Below, piece by piece: positions 9,707 to 18,975 of a stretch of 64,000 nucleotides of DNA (the stretch's first letter is position 1; each line of letters starts with the position of its first letter). A program made the translations under genes and the position numbers. This stretch comes from an uncultured Lachnospiraceae bacterium (GTDB lineage Bacteria > Bacillota > Clostridia > Lachnospirales > Lachnospiraceae). The notes beneath the pieces were generated by a model. That model was given only the letters and a program-made list of their open reading frames with translations, did no database searches and was not told where the DNA came from. The stretch is from NCBI GenBank assembly GCA_945868435.1, contig CAMBLG010000001.1, positions 310,001-374,000 of the forward strand, given 5' to 3'.

Positions 9707-11596
9707 ATGAATTTACTGACCGTAGACAATATTACAAAGACATACACACACCGTAATTTATTTGATCATGCATCCTTTTATCTGCAGGAGGGCGAGAAGG
9801 TCGGCATCATCGGAATCAATGGCACCGGAAAATCCACATTACTTAAGATTATCGCGGGATTGGAGGAACCGGATGAAGGGGGAGTGATACGGGCAAATCA
9901 TCTTGTCATCCGCTATCTTCCCCAGATGCCAGAGTTTGATCCGGAAGCGACTGTACTGGAAAGCGTGCTTTCCTATGCGCAGGTGGGAAGTGTGCACAAG
10001 GAACATGGGGGAGAAGAACAGGAGCGCTGGAATCTTGAGAGCACTGCGAAATCCATGATGACGAGGCTTGGAATTTATGATTTCGATGAGAAAACCGGAC
10101 ATCTGTCCGGAGGGCAGAAGAAGCGCCTTGCGCTGGTGGCGGTACTGCTAACACCGTGTGATGTGCTGGTTTTGGATGAGCCCACGAACCACCTGGACTC
10201 GGATATGGCAGAGTGGCTGGAAAACTATCTGAGAAATTACCGCGGTGCCATGGTCATGGTGACTCATGACCGATATTTTCTGGACAGTGTCTGCAACCGC
10301 ATTGTGGAGGTAGACAAGGGAAAGATATACAGCTATGAGACCAACTATTCCGGGTATCTGACCGCAAAGCAGGAGAGAGAAGACATAGCCTGGGCGGGAG
10401 AGCGTAAGCGACAGTCCATTCTGCGTAAGGAAATCGAATGGATGCAGCGTGGGGCGAGAGCCCGTTCCACCAAGCAGAAGGCACATATTCAAAGATATGA
10501 ACAACTGCGGGAGCAGAAGGCTCCAGAGATGGATAAAACGCTAGAGATGAGTTCCATCTCATCCCGCATGGGACGAACTACCGTTGAGCTTTCCCATATC
10601 CACAAGGCATATGAGGACAAGATACTGATTGATGATTTTTCATATATCTTTCTCAAAAATGACCGGATTGGATTTGTCGGGAAAAACGGCTGTGGCAAGA
10701 CGACGTTGATGAAGATCATCGACGGGAGGATTTTGCCGGACTCCGGTGAAGTGACCATCGGACAGACAATTAAGATCGGCTATTATACTCAGGAACTGGA
10801 ACAGGAGGCTTCCGGGGGCATTGCGTATATGGATCCAAAGCTTAGGGTCATTGATTATATCCGCAATACATCTGAGTATGTTAGAACGAAAGACGGGCTG
10901 GTTTCGGCCTCTGCGATGTTAGACAGGTTTCTGTTCCCACCGGAGGAGCAGTACGGTCTTATCGAGAAGCTTTCCGGAGGAGAAAAAAGACGGTTGAATC
11001 TCTTGCGCGTGTTGATGGAGGCTCCCAATGTATTGATTCTGGACGAGCCGACCAATGACCTGGATATTACCACTTTGACGATTCTGGAGGACTATCTGGA
11101 TAATTACGATGGCATTGTAATTACGGTATCCCATGACCGATATTTTCTGGATCGCGTTGTACGTCGCATTTTTGCCTTCGAAGAAGGTGGTATCCTGCGT
11201 CAGTACGAGGGAGGTTACACGGACTACCGGCTTCGGGCGGAGAGCGAAGGCCGCATCGAAACAAGTGAGAGTCCTGTGAAGGCGGGAACGGAACACATGG
11301 CAGTGGATGAAAACTCTTCGGGTGACAAAGATTCCAGGTCTACGTGGACCCATGAGAAGAAGCTGAAGTTTACCTACAAGGAGCAGAAGGAATACGAGAC
11401 GATTGAGGATGATATTGCGACAATCGAGGATCGGATTACGGCCATTGATGCAGAGATGACCCGGTGCGTCAGCGATTTTGTGAAGCTGAACGAGCTGACT
11501 GAGGAGAAGGCGAAACTGGAAACAGAGCTGGAGGAGAAAATGGACCGTTGGACCTATCTGGAGGAACTTGCGGCGAAGATTGCGGAGCAGAATTAG
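9707..11596 (+). CDS. ABC-F family ATPase (two ABC domains)
   Basis: Two Walker A motifs (GINGTGKSTLLK, GKNGCGKTTLMK), two LSGGQKKR/LSGGEKRR signatures, no TM domain, C-terminal coiled coil; upstream TTG also possible. Confidence 0.93.
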   Translation: MNLLTVDNITKTYTHRNLFDHASFYLQEGEKVGIIGINGTGKSTLLKIIAGLEEPDEGGVIRANHLVIRYLPQMPEFDPEATVLESVLSYAQVGSVHKEHGGEEQERWNLESTAKSMMTRLGIYDFDEKTGHLSGGQKKRLALVAVLLTPCDVLVLDEPTNHLDSDMAEWLENYLRNYRGAMVMVTHDRYFLDSVCNRIVEVDKGKIYSYETNYSGYLTAKQEREDIAWAGERKRQSILRKEIEWMQRGARARSTKQKAHIQRYEQLREQKAPEMDKTLEMSSISSRMGRTTVELSHIHKAYEDKILIDDFSYIFLKNDRIGFVGKNGCGKTTLMKIIDGRILPDSGEVTIGQTIKIGYYTQELEQEASGGIAYMDPKLRVIDYIRNTSEYVRTKDGLVSASAMLDRFLFPPEEQYGLIEKLSGGEKRRLNLLRVLMEAPNVLILDEPTNDLDITTLTILEDYLDNYDGIVITVSHDRYFLDRVVRRIFAFEEGGILRQYEGGYTDYRLRAESEGRIETSESPVKAGTEHMAVDENSSGDKDSRSTWTHEKKLKFTYKEQKEYETIEDDIATIEDRITAIDAEMTRCVSDFVKLNELTEEKAKLETELEEKMDRWTYLEELAAKIAEQN

Positions 11597-11718
11597 AATT
11601 AGAAAATTGCATAAAACAGTTGTAAAATCTTTCATAAATTAGTACAATATAACCATATAATGTATACGGAGCCCAAGCCGATTCTTTTGGGTAAATTACA
11701 TACAGGAGGGTTTTTACT

Positions 11719-13806
11719 ATGAATGTTTACACAACTGACAAGATTCGCAACGTAGTGCTGTTAGGCCATGGTGGGTGTGGTAAGACTTCATTGGCAGAGG
11801 CGATGGCATACCTTGCCGGCATTACTAGCCGTATGGGAACGGTTGCCGATGGCAACACCATCAGCGACTACGACAAAGAAGAGACGAAGCGCCAGTTTTC
11901 CATTCATACATCACTGATTCCGATTCCGTGGGGCGATGTGAAGGTCAATATTCTGGACACACCGGGATACTTTGACTTTGTTGGAGAAGTGGAGGAGGCT
12001 GTGTCGGTTGCCGATGCGGCAATTATTGTTGTATCCGGCAAGGCTGGAATTGAGACCGGAACCAAGCGTGCATGGGAGATTTGTGAGAAGTATAAGCTTC
12101 CGCGTATGTTCTTTGTTACCGACATGGATATTGACAATGCCAGCTTCCGTCAGGTGGTGGAGGATTTGCAGGCATTGTATGGCAAGAAGATTGCTCCGTT
12201 CCACCTTCCAATCCGTGAAAATGGCCAGTTTGTCGGCTATGTCAACGTTGTTCAGCAGAAGGCAAAGCGCTGGAATGACAAGGGAACAGTAGATAAATTT
12301 GATGTTCCGGACTATTCTCTGGATAATCTCGGTATATGCAGGGATGCACTTCTGGAGGCAGTGGCAGAGACCAGTGAGGAATTCATGGACCGCTATTTCA
12401 ATGGGGATGAGTTTTCAGAGGATGAGATCCGTCAGGCGCTCCGCGTGAATGTGCTGGATGGCTCTATCGTTCCGGTATTGATGGGATCCAATATACAGGC
12501 CAGAGGTATGTATACCCTTATGGCAGATATCGTAAAGTACTTCCCGAGCCCGGATAAGAGAGAATGTGCCGGAATCAATACGGTGAGCAATGAAGTGTTC
12601 CAGGCCAACTATGATTTTTCAAAACCAAAGTCTGCGTATATTTTCAAGACAATTGTAGACCCTTACATTGGAAAGTATTCTCTGATCAAGGTTAACTCCG
12701 GTGTTCTTAAGACCGATGACACCTTGTATAATTATCACAGGGAATGTGAAGAGAAGATCGGTCGTCTGTACGTATTGCGCGGAAACAAGACCGAGGAGGT
12801 TCCGGAGCTTCATGCGGGCGATATCGGGGCTTTGGCAAAGCTGACCAAGTCTCTGACCACCGATTCTCTTTCCACGAAGAATAATCCGATTGCGTACATT
12901 CGCGCCAATATTTCAAAGCCTTACGTATCTATGCGTTACAAGGCAAAGAATAAGGGCGATGAGGATAAGATTTCCCAGGCGATTCAGAAGCTTCTCATGG
13001 AGGATCTGACCTTGAATCATGTCAATGACAGCGAAAACAGGCAGACTCTTTTGTACGGTATGGGTGATCAGCATCTGGAGATCGTACAGAGCATGCTTTT
13101 AGACAAATATAAAGTAGACATTGAACTGAAGCGGCCGAAGGTGGCATTCCGCGAGACGTTGCGCAAGAAGTCCGATGTGGAATATAAGTACAAAAAGCAG
13201 TCTGGTGGACACGGACAGTATGGTCATGTAAAAATGACCTTTGAGCCGTCGGGAGATCTGGACAGTCCATATGTATTTGATCAGTGCGTTGTCGGTGGTG
13301 CAGTGCCGAAGAATTTCTTCCCGGCTGTTGAGAAGGGAATTGTGGAAGCAGTAAAGAGTGGACCGCTTGCAGCTTATCCGGTTATCGGAGTGAAGGCAGT
13401 ACTGTATGATGGTTCTTATCATCCGGTAGATTCTTCCGAGATGGCATTCAAGGTTGCGGCCGCTCAGGCATTTAAGAAGGGATTCCTTGAGGCGAATCCG
13501 GTACTCTTAGAGCCGATTGCAACGCTTAAGGTGGTTGTGCCGGATGAATATACAGGCGATGTCATGGGGGATCTGAACAAGAGAAGAGGCCGCGTGATGA
13601 ACATGACCGCCGAGAATGGGTATCAGGAGATTACCGCAGACATTCCGTATCTGGAGTTGTATGGCTACAACACCCAGCTTCGGTCCATGACCAGCGGAAG
13701 CGGAAACTTCTCCTATGAGTTCGCAAGATATGAGCAGGCACCGGATGACGTGGCAGCAAGAGAGATTGAAGAGAGGGCTAGTAAGCTTGTCGACATTGAA
13801 GAATAG
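11719..13806 (+). CDS. Elongation factor G-like protein (EF-G-related GTPase)
   Basis: GHGGCGKTSLAEAM, DTPGYFDFVGEV, EF-G domains IV/V; G-domain sequence diverges from canonical EF-G. Confidence 0.9.
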   Translation: MNVYTTDKIRNVVLLGHGGCGKTSLAEAMAYLAGITSRMGTVADGNTISDYDKEETKRQFSIHTSLIPIPWGDVKVNILDTPGYFDFVGEVEEAVSVADAAIIVVSGKAGIETGTKRAWEICEKYKLPRMFFVTDMDIDNASFRQVVEDLQALYGKKIAPFHLPIRENGQFVGYVNVVQQKAKRWNDKGTVDKFDVPDYSLDNLGICRDALLEAVAETSEEFMDRYFNGDEFSEDEIRQALRVNVLDGSIVPVLMGSNIQARGMYTLMADIVKYFPSPDKRECAGINTVSNEVFQANYDFSKPKSAYIFKTIVDPYIGKYSLIKVNSGVLKTDDTLYNYHRECEEKIGRLYVLRGNKTEEVPELHAGDIGALAKLTKSLTTDSLSTKNNPIAYIRANISKPYVSMRYKAKNKGDEDKISQAIQKLLMEDLTLNHVNDSENRQTLLYGMGDQHLEIVQSMLLDKYKVDIELKRPKVAFRETLRKKSDVEYKYKKQSGGHGQYGHVKMTFEPSGDLDSPYVFDQCVVGGAVPKNFFPAVEKGIVEAVKSGPLAAYPVIGVKAVLYDGSYHPVDSSEMAFKVAAAQAFKKGFLEANPVLLEPIATLKVVVPDEYTGDVMGDLNKRRGRVMNMTAENGYQEITADIPYLELYGYNTQLRSMTSGSGNFSYEFARYEQAPDDVAAREIEERASKLVDIEE

Positions 13807-13807
13807 T

Positions 13808-14854
13808 ATGAGAGCACTTGTTCTTATACTTGGTTTGTTGGGAATGATTTTCATAATTTCGGAGAATCCGAATCAAAAGCAACTCGAAGGGGCAGACTCT
13901 GCCTCTTCGAGTTTTTCTACGACCATAGATAATACCTACAATGTCATGAATTACGCGTATGAGTCCGGTGATAGTGGAATGAGAAATAACACAGTTCTGC
14001 TCAAAGATCTGGATTTTGCATTCTGTGAAGAAATCAATATTCCGGGAATGCCGGATACAAAGGAGGACGATTTCCTGAATCAGTATATTTTCAGTGAAGC
14101 CCAGTGCCCTCAGGGAATCTGTTTTACGGATGAATTTGTGCTGATCACGTCCTACTCGTCAGAGGATGACTGCATGGGAGAACTGATGGTTTTGGATCGG
14201 GAGACCGGAGAGTATATGGTGACCCTTGGGATGGATGAGAACAGTCATCTGGGCGGTATTGCCTTTGACGGGGACAATGTGTGGGTGTGCAATTCCAATG
14301 AAAAAACCATTGAGCGAATTTCCTATGATTTCATACAGTGGATGGCTTATCAGAACACCGGAAGCGTCATTGATGCGAGAGATGTGGTAGATGCTTATCC
14401 GGTGAAAAATGTACCATCCTGTATCACTTATTACGGAGGAAGGCTTTGGGTTGCAACCCATACCAAGGTGATGAAATCCAAAATGGTTGCATATCATTAT
14501 GACAGTGCAAGGGATGAACTGGCCTCCTTAAGTGAGTACAAGATTCCCTCGAAAGTGCAGGGGGTTGTCTTTGATGATAAGGGTGGTGTGTATCTGAGCA
14601 GATCCTATGGGAGAAATGCATCCTCCTATCTGTTTTGCTATTCCTCCATCATTGCGCTTTCCTCCAGACCGGGACATCCTGATCTGAAGGTGGAGATGCT
14701 GCCGGGATCGGAAGAACTGGAGATCTATGACGATACGCTTTATGTAATTTTCGAGACGGCAGGGGAAAAGTATCTGGAGGGAACAGACGGGAAAGGCAAA
14801 AGCCTTTCCCCCATTGACAAGCTGCTAATGATTCCGGTGGAAGAGCTTAATTAG
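13808..14854 (+). CDS. Secreted/membrane-anchored hypothetical protein, possible beta-propeller-like fold
   Basis: N-terminal hydrophobic segment ALVLILGLLGMIFII; repeated 'GGIAFDGDNVWVCNS', 'VVFDDKGGVYLSRS' style blades; start ATG 1 nt after the preceding stop. Confidence 0.65.
   Translation: MRALVLILGLLGMIFIISENPNQKQLEGADSASSSFSTTIDNTYNVMNYAYESGDSGMRNNTVLLKDLDFAFCEEINIPGMPDTKEDDFLNQYIFSEAQCPQGICFTDEFVLITSYSSEDDCMGELMVLDRETGEYMVTLGMDENSHLGGIAFDGDNVWVCNSNEKTIERISYDFIQWMAYQNTGSVIDARDVVDAYPVKNVPSCITYYGGRLWVATHTKVMKSKMVAYHYDSARDELASLSEYKIPSKVQGVVFDDKGGVYLSRSYGRNASSYLFCYSSIIALSSRPGHPDLKVEMLPGSEELEIYDDTLYVIFETAGEKYLEGTDGKGKSLSPIDKLLMIPVEELN
13881..13916 (+). terminator. Terminator-like hairpin inside the 5' end of the 13808-14854 ORF
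   Basis: AACTCGAAGGGGCAG-ACT-CTGCCTCTTCGAGTT then T-run; ~15-bp stem. Confidence 0.7.
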
Positions 14855-15125
14855 GTATGTTCAGAGATAAAAGTGACATTACCTTCTGGACGCGTTCCCG
14901 TTCTTCCTTCGGCAGATTTTTACACAAAAGGTCACAGATAATCTGAATCTCCGGTTTGGTAAAATCCAGCTGTTGCTCCTTTGCCTGCTTCATGTTTGCC
15001 ATGAGAAAAGGCATAACGTCTTTCATGCTGGTGGGTTTATCCTTTTGGGCAAAGGACATTAAAAACTGCAATTTTTCCGGACTCATTCCGGAAAATGCAG
15101 GGTTGTTAAAAATTGATGAATCCAT
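14847..15125 (-). CDS. Hypothetical protein
   Basis: Complete ORF; GGAGGTGTGTGAT RBS precedes ATG (MDSSIFNNPAFSGMSPEK...). Confidence 0.7.
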   Translation of the reverse strand: MDSSIFNNPAFSGMSPEKLQFLMSFAQKDKPTSMKDVMPFLMANMKQAKEQQLDFTKPEIQIICDLLCKNLPKEERERVQKVMSLLSLNIPN

Positions 15126-15161
15126 ATCACACACCTCCGTTCCTATCATATGAATGGAATC

Positions 15162-15515
15162 TCAAGATTGTTCAAGATTAAAGTCCATAATACAGAGCAA
15201 ATTCATAATGGTATCGATGGTTTCCTGTTCCTTGGGTGAACAGTATTTGCGCACGGCGGCAAGGAGTGCGCTTCGTTTGTCTGTACCATCCGGAATGGAG
15301 CAGATGGATAACGTGTTTTCTTTTTTGGAAAAGATAGTTTTGATCTGTCGAAACTCCATGCATTGAATCAGCATTGCAATCTGGCGTTGTGCATTGAAAT
15401 CTACAAATGGAATAATGGATTTTAATATTTGCACATCCCGTGTCTGCAGCATTTCATCATATGGCGTTAAAGTTACGTTTTCTTCCATCAGAATCTTTAT
15501 GCCTTTTTTATTCAT
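15162..15515 (-). CDS. Hypothetical protein
   Basis: Complete ORF in same orientation as neighbour; C-terminal SPKEQETIDTIMNLL resembles neighbour's PKEERERVQKVMSLL; start uncertain. Confidence 0.55.
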   Translation of the reverse strand: MNKKGIKILMEENVTLTPYDEMLQTRDVQILKSIIPFVDFNAQRQIAMLIQCMEFRQIKTIFSKKENTLSICSIPDGTDKRSALLAAVRKYCSPKEQETIDTIMNLLCIMDFNLEQS

Positions 15516-15595
15516 ACTATGGTCGGAAGCGGGAAAGTATGCATATATTGGATAAAAAGAGGGCAATTCTGTATTATAAGATCAGGAGGAAAACT

Positions 15596-15748
15596 ATGGG
15601 AAAACTTATTGTTGACGGAAACAGCGTGTATGAAATAGATGAGGAATGTCTGAAAAATCGTCCTGTCCCGGAGGAATGCAAAGTGTACGACGCACTTCGC
15701 AAGATGGAAAAGAAAAATCAAAATCATGAAAGAAGCTCGCCTGATTGA
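15596..15748 (+). CDS. Small hypothetical protein (~50 aa)
   Basis: ATG preceded by AGGAGG; MGKLIVDGNSVYEIDEECLKNRPVPEECKVYDALRKM. Confidence 0.6.
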   Translation: MGKLIVDGNSVYEIDEECLKNRPVPEECKVYDALRKMEKKNQNHERSSPD

Positions 15749-15784
15749 TACCGGTAAGTGAATTTCACGATATAAACAAAAAGA

Positions 15785-15805
15785 GAGGAACCAGAACGGT
15801 TCCTC
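15785..15805 (-). terminator. Terminator (best oriented for the minus-strand Cys-rich gene)
   Basis: GAGGAACC-AGAAC-GGTTCCTC with T-run on the minus strand. Confidence 0.65.
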
Positions 15806-15824
15806 CCCTTTACATAAGGATAAA

Positions 15825-16058
15825 TTAGAAGATGCTTCCACATCCGCAGCCATTGCCATTGCCGTTGTTGCAGAACAGTAACAGAAGGATGATAATCCAG
15901 CAGCAATTATCGTTGCCGCAGTTTCCACCGTTCATGCTGAAGGATGAGCCGTTTCCGCAGAAGCAGGAAAGAAGCAGGATAATCCAGATAATGTTGCAGG
16001 AATTACATCCGTTATCGCAGGTATTGCATCCACAGTTTGTTGCAGCTAAATCACTCAT
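15825..16058 (-). CDS. Cys/Asn/Gly-rich small protein with two short hydrophobic segments
   Basis: 77 aa with 13 Cys; GGAGGTCACCT RBS before ATG; own terminator. Confidence 0.7.
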   Translation of the reverse strand: MSDLAATNCGCNTCDNGCNSCNIIWIILLLSCFCGNGSSFSMNGGNCGNDNCCWIIILLLLFCNNGNGNGCGCGSIF

Positions 16059-16221
16059 AGGTGACCTCCAATAAATTTATTTACAGTATATATTATGCGA
16101 ATTGATTGAAGGGGTTCTTATTTTTTTGATGAATTTTAGGAAATTCACGATTGACTTTACCGGACTGAATGACTAAACTGTAACATAAAAGAAATTAGCA
16201 TGGACTGATATTCAAAAAGGA

Positions 16222-17613
16222 GTGGTAGATATGAGAGAAGTTGTTATGAATAATAAAACCAATCTACTTCAGCTGGAGGAGCATTTCTACCAGCTGGCAG
16301 ATGTCAGTGAGCCGAACACCTTTCGCAATCTTTTCCCTTATGAGGAAATTCCAAAGATCGCTTTCAATGATCGAATTGTTCCCCATAATATGCCGGAGGA
16401 AATTTGGATAACGGATACAACGTTCCGCGATGGACAACAGTCCAGAGCTCCTTACTCAACGGAGCAGATTGTAACGATCTATGATTATCTGCATAAGTTA
16501 GGCGGCCCGAAGGGATTGATTCGTCAAAGCGAGTTCTTCTTGTATAGTAAGAAGGACCGGGATGCCGTATACAAATGTCTGGAAAGAGGCTACCAGTTTC
16601 CGGAGGTGACGGCATGGATCCGCGCCAGCAAGCAGGATTTCCAATTGGTAAAGGATATCGGTCTTCGTGAGACAGGAATTCTTGTCAGCTGTTCGGATTA
16701 TCATATTTTCTATAAGATGAAGATGTCGCGTCGTGAGGTCATGAATCTGTATCTGAGTGTAATCCGTGATTGTCTGGAGACCGGCATCAGTCCACGGTGC
16801 CACTTGGAGGACATCACCAGATCGGATATATACGGTTTTGTAATTCCGTTCTGCCTGGAATTGATGAAGCTGATGGATGAGTACAAGATTCCAATTAAGG
16901 TGCGCGCCTGCGATACTATGGGATACGGCGTGAATTTCCCGGGTGCAGTGATTCCGAGAAGTGTTCCGGGAATCATCTATGGACTTACCACGCATGCAGG
17001 GGTTCCTTCTGAATTGATTGAATGGCATGGCCATAATGATTTTTACAAGGCTGTCAATAATTCGACCACTGCATGGCTGTATGGAGCCAGCGGTGTGAAC
17101 TGTTCTCTGTTCGGAATCGGAGAGAGGACCGGCAATACCCCGTTGGAGGCGATGGTATTTGAATATGCTCAGCTCAAGGGAACACTGGATGGAATGGATA
17201 CGACTGTGATCACAGAGCTTTCGGAGTACTTTGAGAAGGAAGTGGGCTACGTACAGCCGAGCCGTACTCCGTTTGTCGGCAGTAACTTTAATGTGACGAG
17301 AGCCGGTATTCATGCAGACGGACTGCTTAAGAATGAGGAGATCTACAATATCTTTGATACCGGAAAATTCCTGAACCGCCCACCACTTGTAGCTGTTTCC
17401 AATACATCCGGGCTGGCTGGAATTGCCCACTGGATCAACAATTATTATCATCTGCCGGAAGAACGCAAGGTGGATAAGGGCTCCACGCTGGTAAAACGTG
17501 TGAAGGAATGGGTAGATGCGCAGTATGATGATGGTCGTGTGACGGTGATCACGGATCAGGAGTTGATTATTGTAATTACCGATATCTGCAAGGAATTAAA
17601 CATTGTATTATAA
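16222..17613 (+). CDS. Re-citrate synthase-like / isopropylmalate-homocitrate synthase family protein
   Basis: DRE-TIM family motifs ITDTTFRDGQQSRAPYS, HGHNDFYKAVNN, FGIGERTGNTPLEAMV; directly followed by icd; likely start at an internal ATG (16252 or 16231). Confidence 0.8.
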   Translation: MVDMREVVMNNKTNLLQLEEHFYQLADVSEPNTFRNLFPYEEIPKIAFNDRIVPHNMPEEIWITDTTFRDGQQSRAPYSTEQIVTIYDYLHKLGGPKGLIRQSEFFLYSKKDRDAVYKCLERGYQFPEVTAWIRASKQDFQLVKDIGLRETGILVSCSDYHIFYKMKMSRREVMNLYLSVIRDCLETGISPRCHLEDITRSDIYGFVIPFCLELMKLMDEYKIPIKVRACDTMGYGVNFPGAVIPRSVPGIIYGLTTHAGVPSELIEWHGHNDFYKAVNNSTTAWLYGASGVNCSLFGIGERTGNTPLEAMVFEYAQLKGTLDGMDTTVITELSEYFEKEVGYVQPSRTPFVGSNFNVTRAGIHADGLLKNEEIYNIFDTGKFLNRPPLVAVSNTSGLAGIAHWINNYYHLPEERKVDKGSTLVKRVKEWVDAQYDDGRVTVITDQELIIVITDICKELNIVL

Positions 17614-17637
17614 GAATATAGGCAAAGGAGAACTGAT

Positions 17638-18846
17638 ATGGACAAGATTAAGATGACAACCCCTTTGGTAGAGATGGATGGAGACGAGATGACACGAATT
17701 CTCTGGCAGATGATCAAGGACGAGCTGTTATTGCCGTTTATTGATCTGAATACAGAGTACTACGATCTCGGACTGGAGGAACGCAACCGCACGGATGACC
17801 AGGTGACGATCGATTCCGCCAATGCAACCAAGAAATACGGAGTTGCTGTCAAGTGTGCGACCATTACCCCCAATGCAGCCAGAATGACAGAATACAACCT
17901 GAAGGAAATGTGGAAGAGCCCTAACGGGACGATTCGTGCCATGCTGGATGGAACTGTATTCCGTGCACCGATTATCGTAAAAGGCATTGAGCCCAATGTG
18001 AAGACCTGGGCAAAACCGATCACCATTGCAAGACATGCTTATGGAGATGTGTATAAGGCCACCGAGATGAAGATACCCGGCCCGGGAAAGGCAGAACTGG
18101 TATATACGGCAGAGGATGGAACAGAAACCAGAGAACTGATCCATAACTTTACCGGTGCAGGCGTGATTCAGGGACAGCACAATCTGGATGATTCCATAGA
18201 GAGCTTTGCGCACAGCTGTTTTAAGTACGCGCTGGACACAAAGCAGGATCTGTGGTTTGCGACCAAGGATACCATTTCCAAGAAATACGATCATACCTTT
18301 AAGGATATCTTCCAGGAGATTTTTGATAAAGATTATAAGCAGGCCTTTGCGGATGCGGGAATTGAATATTTCTATACTCTGATTGACGACGCAGTTGCCC
18401 GTGTGATGAAGTCAGAAGGCGGTTTTATCTGGGCATGTAAGAACTATGATGGAGATGTCATGTCTGATATGATCAGCTCTGCATTCGGTTCTCTTGCAAT
18501 GATGACTTCGGTTCTTGTATCGCCTCAGGGCTATTACGAGTATGAGGCGGCACACGGAACGGTGCAGAGACATTATTACAAGCACCTGAAGGGAGAGGAG
18601 ACCTCTACCAACTCCGTTGCCACGATTTTTGCATGGACCGGAGCACTGAGAAAACGCGGTGAACTGGATAAGAACAAGGAGCTGATGACGTTTGCGGATA
18701 AGCTTGAAGCTGCGTGCTTAAAGACCATTGAATCCGGAAAAATGACAAAGGATCTGGCCTTGATTACGACAATTCCAAACCCGACGGTTTTGAACAGCGA
18801 AGGATTTATTAAGGCGATTCGTGCAGAGCTTGAGGCCACTCTCTAA
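17638..18846 (+). CDS. icd: NADP-dependent isocitrate dehydrogenase (eukaryotic-type homodimer family)
   Basis: [56 protein letters not shown]. Confidence 0.94.
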   Translation: MDKIKMTTPLVEMDGDEMTRILWQMIKDELLLPFIDLNTEYYDLGLEERNRTDDQVTIDSANATKKYGVAVKCATITPNAARMTEYNLKEMWKSPNGTIRAMLDGTVFRAPIIVKGIEPNVKTWAKPITIARHAYGDVYKATEMKIPGPGKAELVYTAEDGTETRELIHNFTGAGVIQGQHNLDDSIESFAHSCFKYALDTKQDLWFATKDTISKKYDHTFKDIFQEIFDKDYKQAFADAGIEYFYTLIDDAVARVMKSEGGFIWACKNYDGDVMSDMISSAFGSLAMMTSVLVSPQGYYEYEAAHGTVQRHYYKHLKGEETSTNSVATIFAWTGALRKRGELDKNKELMTFADKLEAACLKTIESGKMTKDLALITTIPNPTVLNSEGFIKAIRAELEATL

Positions 18847-18884
18847 AAGATGAAGTAACCCTAAGATAATTATAGGTTTTTAAC

Positions 18885-18900
18885 TGTTAAATATTTCACA
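18885..18900 (+). promoter_or_regulatory. Candidate Rex operator
   Basis: TGTTAA-ATAT-TTCACA close to Rex consensus TTGTTAANNNNTTAACAA, upstream of rex. Confidence 0.6.
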
Positions 18901-18902
18901 CA

Positions 18903-18931
18903 TTGACAGTTGTACTGGAAACTCCTATAAT
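18903..18931 (+). promoter_or_regulatory. Consensus sigma-A promoter for rex
   Basis: TTGACA-17 nt-TATAAT exact consensus. Confidence 0.85.
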
Positions 18932-18975
18932 TATTTTAGGGTTTTTTAATCTAATCTTGAATTGGAGGGAACAGG

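Larger units (their letters stand above)
18859..18947 (+). terminator. Terminator after icd with 18-bp stem and long loop
   Basis: CCCTAAGATAATTATAGG (18859-18876) pairs with CCTATAATTATTTTAGGG (18924-18941, one G-U) then TTTTTT. Confidence 0.8.

Noticed and set aside
15832-16074. Plus-strand 80-aa ORF opposite the Cys-rich peptide
   Set aside because: Low-complexity shadow (Pro/Gln/Leu rich); the minus-strand ORF has RBS and terminator.
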